The translations under genes were made by a program, and so were the position numbers. Below, piece after piece: positions 5,744 through 9,772 of a stretch of 9,772 nt of DNA (the first letter of the stretch is position 1; the number at the start of each line of letters is the position of its first letter). Under the pieces are notes generated by a model. That model was given only the letters and a program-made list of their open reading frames with translations. It had not been told where the DNA came from and did not search any database. Source of the stretch: Candidatus Kerfeldbacteria bacterium. Its GTDB lineage: Bacteria > Patescibacteriota > Patescibacteriia > Veblenbacterales > UBA10138. The stretch covers positions 1 through 9,772 of the forward strand of contig JACRFN010000014.1 of the NCBI GenBank assembly GCA_016217875.1. Direction: 5' to 3'.

Positions 5744-5776
5744 CTAGAGTACACCTGTCAAACCAGTCTATGTCAA
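5733..5776 (-). promoter_or_regulatory. Two overlapping sigma70-type promoters of mraZ
   Basis: Minus-strand TTGACA occurs twice, at 5776-5771 and 5761-5756. The downstream copy is followed after exactly 17 bases by TAAAAT (5738-5733), a near-consensus promoter. The upstream copy is followed after 17 bases by TGTACT (5753-5748), a weaker -10. Transcription from the better promoter would start near 5726, giving a 5' leader of about 88 bases that contains MraZ-type boxes. Confidence 0.75.
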
Positions 5777-5781
5777 ACAGC

Positions 5782-5790
5782 TGTGGATAA
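5782..5790 (-). promoter_or_regulatory. Perfect DnaA-box sequence upstream of mraZ
   Basis: TTATCCACA on the minus strand matches the E. coli DnaA-box consensus exactly. It lies six bases upstream of the distal -35 hexamer of mraZ. Three near-matches lie on the plus strand within the MraZ-box region: TTATCCACC (5674-5682), TTATCCCCA (5694-5702) and TTATCCACC (5706-5714). These share bases with MraZ boxes, so the downstream ones may simply be MraZ sites. Confidence 0.45.
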
Positions 5791-5826
5791 ACAAGCCCAA
5801 GGAAACTGAAACCAAAACTATAAAAC

Positions 5827-5853
5827 AAAAAAGGCCCAAGGTAAACTTAGGCC
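5827..5853 (-). terminator. Rho-independent terminator of the upstream three-gene operon
   Basis: The minus-strand RNA forms GGCCTAAG (5853-5846), loop TTTAC, CTTGGGCC (5840-5833): eight pairs including one U-G. Six U residues (5832-5827) follow at once. It lies 18 bases after the stop of the TsaB-like gene and upstream of the mraZ promoters, so it insulates the dcw cluster. Confidence 0.88.
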
Positions 5854-5871
5854 AATATTAAAAGCCTGACT

Positions 5872-6273
5872 CTAGCCCACCCCTGGTCCTTGGTATTGGG
5901 GCAGAGCCAAACCCCGTCTTAGACCGGACTTAAATAAAGACCATACCTCCGCCTGGCTAGCGCCAGCCTTAACCGCCACCACTGGCACAGACCAAGCATA
6001 AGCTAAAGCATTAGCCGCGGCACAGACCAAACGGGTTTGAGTAAAACTACCACCTTGGCAGACCACCGCCAGGCCAGCCGGCGTAGCACCAGACTTAGCC
6101 ACAAAATTTAAAACTGCGGGCAGCATTTTCTCAGTACGGGTACCTTGGCGAACTACCTGACGCCTAACCAAACCCTCAGAGCTCAGGAGCCTGAGTTCCA
6201 AGTCACGACTGGAGGTGCCATCTAAATAAAGATAATATTTGCCCCTTAATTTGTCTGAACGACGGTTGGCCAT
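5872..6273 (-). CDS. tsaB: Truncated TsaB (YeaZ)-like protein
   Basis: TsaB is the non-catalytic partner of TsaD in tRNA t6A37 synthesis. The protein shows the ASKHA-type first strand YLYLDGTSSRDLELRLL (14-30). It also has the TsaB hallmark region GLAVVCQGGSFTQTRLVCAAANALAYAWSVPVVAV (67-101), equivalent to the family pattern GxGPGSFTGLR...A.GLA...PVVGV. The normal GPGSFTG is changed to GGSFTQ. Length is 133 residues against about 220-230 in well-studied TsaB proteins, so the C-terminal half is absent, as in several reduced genomes. No alternative start is visible. The ATG lies inside the preceding EamA gene (28-base overlap), suggesting translational coupling. A strong terminator follows. It may not be a working TsaB; the fold assignment is more certain than the function. 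Confidence 0.65.
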   Translation of the reverse strand: MANRRSDKLRGKYYLYLDGTSSRDLELRLLSSEGLVRRQVVRQGTRTEKMLPAVLNFVAKSGATPAGLAVVCQGGSFTQTRLVCAAANALAYAWSVPVVAVKAGASQAEVWSLFKSGLRRGLALPQYQGPGVG

Positions 6274-7199
6274 AAGGTCAGGCGGCCGATGGCGACCATA
6301 AGAATTAACCCACCCATCATCTGCCCTAAGGTTAAATGTTCACCCAAGATAAACCAATTAAGGATTACCGCCCCGAGCGGCCAGGTTAACTCCAGTACGG
6401 CAGCCACTGCAGCTTTAGTCACGGTCAAACCGCGGTAGTATAAATACATGGCGCCAAAACCAGGGCCCAACATAATAACCAACAGAAAAAGCCAATCGCG
6501 CATGGAGGCTGATGCGAGCTGGCCCCAACCACTGTTCAGAGTTCCGCCGCTTAATAAAAGCCCTAAAAAAACTAAGGCCACCATAAAACGTAATGAGGTA
6601 ACTAAAAGAAACGGCAACTCACGCAAAAGATAGCGGCCGGCTACCGTAGCGCTACCCCACAGGACAGCCGCCAACAAAGCCAGGCCGATACCCCTCACCC
6701 CTCCTTGGTACAGGGTGAGCTGGGGTATAAGCTCGGGAAAGGAAACCACATAAGCTCCCAGTAAAGCCAGGCCGGCCCACAGCCAAAAATGCCGTGGTAG
6801 GCGTTCACCCAACCAAAACCAGGCTACGCCAAAAGTTATCAAGGGTTGAACTTTTTGTAAGAGTATGCTGACTGAGGGGCTGACATAACTAAACGAAGCG
6901 GTAAAAGCCACGGTGGCCAGGGCGGAGGCGGCCACACCAATAAAAAGCACGGCTGCCCATTGGCGCGCCGTCAGCCGCCTAAGGTAGTACCCAAAAGTAT
7001 AAAGAATAGGTGCTACAAAAATCAGCGCCAAAGCGTGTTCAGCAAAAACAATAACCAGGGCTGATAAATCTCGGGTGAGCGGCTGACGAAGCAAGGCGTC
7101 CGTGCTCCACAAAATAGCGGCCAGCACGATATAGAGCGACTGACTTGACCAGGCCGCGCCCTGACTTGGCCAAAACGAATTGTGTTCAGCCGCTGCCAT
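6246..7199 (-). CDS. EamA/DMT-family transporter (RhaT/YdcZ-like permease)
   Basis: A 317-residue inner-membrane protein with about ten hydrophobic helices arranged as two repeats of five, the drug/metabolite transporter design. Each half ends in the EamA signature: QPLITFGVAWFWLGERL (118-134) and ELTWPLGAVILNWFILGEHL (270-289), where a proline helix is followed by GE. Helices lie near 20-37, 45-72, 80-106, 108-131, 137-156, 169-191, 196-217, 236-259, 262-287 and 291-309. The substrate cannot be told from sequence; amino acids, nucleotide sugars and metabolites are all transported by relatives. It starts three bases after the stop of the winged-helix gene and overlaps the next gene by 28 bases, so all three form one operon. 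Confidence 0.88.
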   Translation of the reverse strand: MAAAEHNSFWPSQGAAWSSQSLYIVLAAILWSTDALLRQPLTRDLSALVIVFAEHALALIFVAPILYTFGYYLRRLTARQWAAVLFIGVAASALATVAFTASFSYVSPSVSILLQKVQPLITFGVAWFWLGERLPRHFWLWAGLALLGAYVVSFPELIPQLTLYQGGVRGIGLALLAAVLWGSATVAGRYLLRELPFLLVTSLRFMVALVFLGLLLSGGTLNSGWGQLASASMRDWLFLLVIMLGPGFGAMYLYYRGLTVTKAAVAAVLELTWPLGAVILNWFILGEHLTLGQMMGGLILMVAIGRLTLWPTVVQTN

Positions 7200-7202
7200 T
7201 AA

Positions 7203-7769
7203 CTAAATCTCGTCTACCATCTCGTCTACCACCACAACCTTAGGATTATTGAGGATGGTGAGGATAAATTTGTCCCCCAGAGTACGACGTTCGTTATACT
7301 CACGAGTGGTGAGTAAAGTATAGTTAATCTCGCGGCCGACTTCTCTTTGGAAGCGTTCGATAATTTTAACTATGGAACTACGGTCAACTCGACCGACAAT
7401 AATAATATCGGTTGGTGACTGCCTGGCGCCAGTAAAAGAACCGGTCAAGGCCAGATAGCGTACCTTGCCTGCTTCCTTAATACGCCGTACCAAGTCCTCC
7501 TCCACTAAAAGTTGGGACTTCAGCAGTAGCGCCTTAAGCTCCTCGGCCAGGACAAACTTAGTGTTCAGTTGGTAATACTTTTTGTCTTCACGTCGTTCAC
7601 AGGTAACTATGCCCAAACGAGCGAGATTAGCCAGCTCCCTACGCACGGAGTTAAGTTGTTCGTCTATTTTTCTAGTTAACTCACGCACATAAAAGGGCGT
7701 GGCAGTGTTGGTTAAAAACAGACGCAGAAGTTTGACTCTAGTTCGTGAACCAAAAAGTTGTTCAAGCAT
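7203..7769 (-). CDS. Winged-helix protein with nucleotidyltransferase-like C-terminal domain
   Basis: Residues 1-70 form a winged helix-turn-helix of the ArsR/MarR type: LLRLFLTNTATPFYVRELTRKI, then a recognition-helix region LNSVRRELANLARLGIV and the wing CERREDKKYYQLN. Residues 100-180 resemble the MNT/Pol-beta nucleotidyltransferase fold: YLALTGSFTGARQSPTDIIIVG (105-126) parallels GSxxxGxxxxxSDIDLLVVG. The second acidic residue of the DxD pair is Ile here (TDIII), so catalysis is doubtful and a sensor or regulator role is more likely. Length is 188 residues. It is first in its operon, directly upstream of the transporter, and may regulate it; this is inference. The start was chosen because LFGSRTRVKLLRLF is the usual beginning for such proteins. 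No Shine-Dalgarno sequence is seen. Confidence 0.75.
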   Translation of the reverse strand: MLEQLFGSRTRVKLLRLFLTNTATPFYVRELTRKIDEQLNSVRRELANLARLGIVTCERREDKKYYQLNTKFVLAEELKALLLKSQLLVEEDLVRRIKEAGKVRYLALTGSFTGARQSPTDIIIVGRVDRSSIVKIIERFQREVGREINYTLLTTREYNERRTLGDKFILTILNNPKVVVVDEMVDEI

Positions 7770-8163
7770 GGCAGCATTGAGTATCAGCTGGGGCTCAAGT
7801 GATTAAAGATATAGTTAGACGCTAACGAGTTTTCTGGTTCCTTAGAGCTATACCAAGGTAAACAGGTATAGTATACTGAAAGTTGAGATAAGCGTAAAGC
7901 CACATGCCCAGTAATACAACTTCGCTTAAGCTCGCCCAGTACCAGAGCCAAGCACGGTACTGGACTTCGCCCACTCACTGCACGCCTCTCAATATAATTA
8001 GCCTCAAGCACCATTGCCGCCTACCAGTAAAGAGGCTCTTGGTATTCTGGGCTCGACGTGCCCAAACGGTATCATGCCATCCTATGTCTAACTGTCGCCA
8101 GTTAACCATTAAGCTATCTACCGAGCTCGCTTAGATTGGGCGAGCGAAGTTGATATACCGGGC
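7770..8163. other. Divergent intergenic region with hairpins
   Basis: These 394 bases separate the minus-strand operon from the plus-strand membrane-protein gene. I find no credible gene. Contents: the promoter at 7870-7898, the inverted-repeat arms at 7903-7938 and 8137-8166, a perfect 8-bp hairpin CCAGTACC/GGTACTGG (7936-7943/7956-7963) and a perfect 6-bp hairpin TAACTG-TCGC-CAGTTA (8089-8104). A plus-strand TATAAT lies at 7993-7998 without a recognisable -35. Which element starts the plus-strand transcript is not clear. Confidence 0.6.
7870..7898 (-). promoter_or_regulatory. Promoter of the winged-helix/EamA/TsaB-like operon
   Basis: Minus-strand TTTACG (7898-7893), a 17-base spacer and TATACT (7875-7870) match the sigma70 pattern at four of six and five of six positions. 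Transcription would start near 7863, giving a leader of about 94 bases before the ATG at 7769. Confidence 0.55.
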
Positions 8164-8166
8164 ATG
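7903..8166. repeat. Long-range imperfect inverted repeat
   Basis: The minus strand of 7938-7903 reads TGGGCGAGC, TTAAGC, GAAGTTG, six bases, T, GGGCATG. The plus strand of 8137-8166 reads TGGGCGAGC, GAAGTTG, six similar bases, C, GGGCATG. Apart from a six-base insertion in the left arm the two agree at nearly all positions. The centre is about 198 bases long. The right arm includes the ATG of the plus-strand gene. Confidence 0.65.
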
Positions 8167-9772
8167 CCCACACCCACCTTGCGTTCCCACTGGCCGACAA
8201 AAGTTGCTACTTTAACTTTGCCCACGCGAGAAGCCAGCGTGATAGCCTCTGTTTGGCCGACTAGCGGTGGCACTCTTATTCTATTAGCTGAACTGAACCT
8301 GGCACCGACACCAAGGGCAGAACTGGCAACTACGGCTCAAGCCACGCTGGAACGCTGCTTGAATGATATTACCATCCAAACAGATGTCGAAACATCTTTG
8401 GAAAAGGCAGCCCTAGCGCTTAACCAAGATCTAAAATCGCGAGAACGCCTCTTTGGTAATCCGCTAGCCCCGCGCTATCATTTTTGTTTAGCTGTCTTGC
8501 GCAGTAACCTACTGGCTCTCGCCAATATCGGCTATCTCCAGGCTTTTGTCGCGGCCCCTAATCGCTTGACTGATATCTTCAGCTCAAGCAGCAAGCGACG
8601 TCAGGGTACCCAAGCCTTATTCCAACATATTGTCAGCGGACAGTTAGAGCCAGGCGAAACGCTTGTTTTAACCAGCCCGTCCCTGACCGAATTTTTTACG
8701 CAGGATAAACTGCGCCAGCTCTTCAGTCTGCGTACCCCGGGGCTAGCCTTGCGTGAAGCCGAACAAATAATTAACTCTCTCCCCCACCACCCGCCGCTCG
8801 GGGTGATAGCCTTAAAACTGGAAGAACTGCCAAGCGAACAAGCTGGTTTCCAACCATCACTTGAGCACTTGCTTCAAACTAAGGACGACACTTCATCCTT
8901 GTTAAAACCGAAGTTGTGGTCTTATCTTAAAAAACGATTTAGCCTAAGTCAGCGCCGGAAGCCACCTGAGAAATTGACGACGGGTGACGAGTTGCCAGCC
9001 GGTGACTACTCTCTCACCGTTACACCAGAACCAGAGGCTACTGCCTTGGCCAAATCGGGAACCTATCATCCTGATTCCTTGAGAAATAAACTGGCCCGGA
9101 CGGCCTCACAATTGGCCTGGCTCACCAGCCGGGCCGGCGTCAAAACCATGGTGAGTTATTGGCTGACTGACAAAATAATAAGCTGGCGGCGGCTAAGTTA
9201 TGCCAAACGCGTCCTGCTAGTACTGGCAGCTTTAGTTCTGATGGCCTTTTCACAAAGCATAGTCAGCCTAGGTAGGAACCAATTGAAAAGCCGAGACAGT
9301 GAAAATTATAATCAGCTCGTGGCCTCACTCACTGAACAGCAAGCTGTGGTGGAGGCGGCCGTCATCTACCACGACGACGCCAAAGCGCAGCTGCTGCTTA
9401 ATCAAGCCTACGAACTGCTGGCTCAACTGCCCCATAATACCTCCAGCCGTAAACAGCAACAACAAACGCTGACCCGCAACCTTGATACTTTAGCGCGACG
9501 ACTCAGACACCAAGCCGAGGCGACTACCGCTGAACCGTGGCTCGAGCTACCAGGCGGTGCCACTTGGCGCTACCTTGGGCTCATAGGCAATTCGCTTTAT
9601 GCCTTGAGTGCCGGCAGCCAAATAGCGCCCTTGGGCCTGGACGGCAAAATAGGCTCTATCTTCACGCTGCCAACTAGCCTAGACCAACCGCTGGCACTGA
9701 CACCACTTAATCAACAATATTTTCTGGCCTGGGGAAATAATGGCTCAGCCCTGATAGACCTAACTAGCCGCC
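8164..9772 (+). CDS. Large membrane protein with PP2C-like N-terminal domain (partial, runs off the window)
   Basis: The frame is open from an in-frame stop at about 8109 to the window end, and the first start codon is ATG at 8164, giving 536 residues so far. Residues 15-220 resemble the PP2C/PPM phosphatase fold in strand-helix order: LILLAELNL, a helix with LNQDL, YHFCLAVLRSNLLALANIGYLQAFVAAPNRL (105-135), SGQLEPGETLVLTSPSLTEFF (158-178), and PPLGVIALKLEEL (210-222). The metal-binding residues are not there: the DGxGG motif near the N-terminus is missing and the usual GD(S/A) reads GYL (123-125), so it is probably a pseudophosphatase. A polar linker (about 223-345) leads to one transmembrane segment (about 350-367). 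A charged, partly helical region follows (370-455), then the beginning of a strand-rich domain (460 on), possibly a beta-propeller. Similar architectures occur in CPR genomes, usually as hypothetical proteins. Confidence 0.7.
   Translation, partial: MPTPTLRSHWPTKVATLTLPTREASVIASVWPTSGGTLILLAELNLAPTPRAELATTAQATLERCLNDITIQTDVETSLEKAALALNQDLKSRERLFGNPLAPRYHFCLAVLRSNLLALANIGYLQAFVAAPNRLTDIFSSSSKRRQGTQALFQHIVSGQLEPGETLVLTSPSLTEFFTQDKLRQLFSLRTPGLALREAEQIINSLPHHPPLGVIALKLEELPSEQAGFQPSLEHLLQTKDDTSSLLKPKLWSYLKKRFSLSQRRKPPEKLTTGDELPAGDYSLTVTPEPEATALAKSGTYHPDSLRNKLARTASQLAWLTSRAGVKTMVSYWLTDKIISWRRLSYAKRVLLVLAALVLMAFSQSIVSLGRNQLKSRDSENYNQLVASLTEQQAVVEAAVIYHDDAKAQLLLNQAYELLAQLPHNTSSRKQQQQTLTRNLDTLARRLRHQAEATTAEPWLELPGGATWRYLGLIGNSLYALSAGSQIAPLGLDGKIGSIFTLPTSLDQPLALTPLNQQYFLAWGNNGSALIDLTSR

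Noticed and set aside
5674..5790. Possible replication origin because of clustered DnaA-like boxes
   Set aside because: There is only one exact box, no AT-rich unwinding region of typical size and no dnaA/dnaN nearby. The boxes overlap MraZ sites.
5615..5809. Plus-strand frame opposite the mraZ control region
   Set aside because: Its sequence is fully explained by promoters, MraZ boxes and DnaA-like boxes on the other strand.
7993..7998. TATAAT as the -10 of the plus-strand gene
   Set aside because: No -35-like hexamer is found 16-18 bases upstream and the distance to the ATG is about 165 bases; kept only as a note.
7784..8014. Minus-strand 76-codon frame in the divergent region
   Set aside because: It spans the promoter of the next operon and structured DNA, and shows no recognisable domain.
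7904..8134. Plus-strand 76-codon frame upstream of the membrane-protein gene
   Set aside because: It starts in one inverted-repeat arm and ends just before the other; the composition is not protein-like and there is no start signal.

Overview
The window looks like chromosomal DNA from a Patescibacteria/CPR bacterium. The reasons are short and degenerate family members (a MurF without its N-terminal domain, a 133-residue TsaB-like protein), a cut-down division and cell-wall (dcw) cluster, a PP2C-like/membrane/C-terminal-domain architecture familiar from that group, and intergenic AT-rich stem-loop repeats. No gene has a recognisable Shine-Dalgarno sequence. UGA appears to be a stop codon (end of ftsI), which argues against the UGA=Gly lineages. 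The phylum or class cannot be fixed from the sequence alone.

Layout. Bases 1-648 hold no protein gene. They carry one intact tRNA-Glu(CTC) on the minus strand, enclosed by a long imperfect inverted repeat, and surrounded by tRNA-derived fragments and hairpins. Bases 649-5638 (minus strand) are a compact dcw cluster transcribed mraZ - rsmH - ftsL-like - ftsI - murF: a transcription regulator, a 16S rRNA methyltransferase, a small division membrane protein, a class B penicillin-binding protein and a Mur ligase. Two spacers of about 107 bases inside it (mraZ/rsmH and ftsI/murF) contain AT-rich inverted and tandem repeats. The region upstream of mraZ (5639-5800) has two tandem sigma70-like promoters, a ladder of TGGA/TGGGGA boxes at 10-11 base spacing that fits MraZ autoregulation, and a perfect DnaA-box sequence. 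A rho-independent terminator at 5827-5853 separates it from the next operon.

Bases 5872-7769 (minus strand) are a tight three-gene operon: a winged-helix protein with a nucleotidyltransferase-like C-terminal domain, a ten-helix EamA/DMT transporter, and a truncated TsaB-like protein overlapping the transporter by 28 bases. A good promoter lies at 7870-7898. Bases 7770-8163 are a divergent intergenic region with hairpins and an imperfect inverted repeat whose arms lie about 200 bases apart. From 8164 to the window end (plus strand) runs the start of a large membrane protein with a degenerate PP2C-like N-terminal domain, one transmembrane segment and an incomplete C-terminal domain.

The signals that most deserve follow-up are the tRNA neighbourhood (one real tRNA plus three tRNA-derived pieces, two of which keep exactly the spacing of the tRNA 3' end) and the combined MraZ/DnaA control region.
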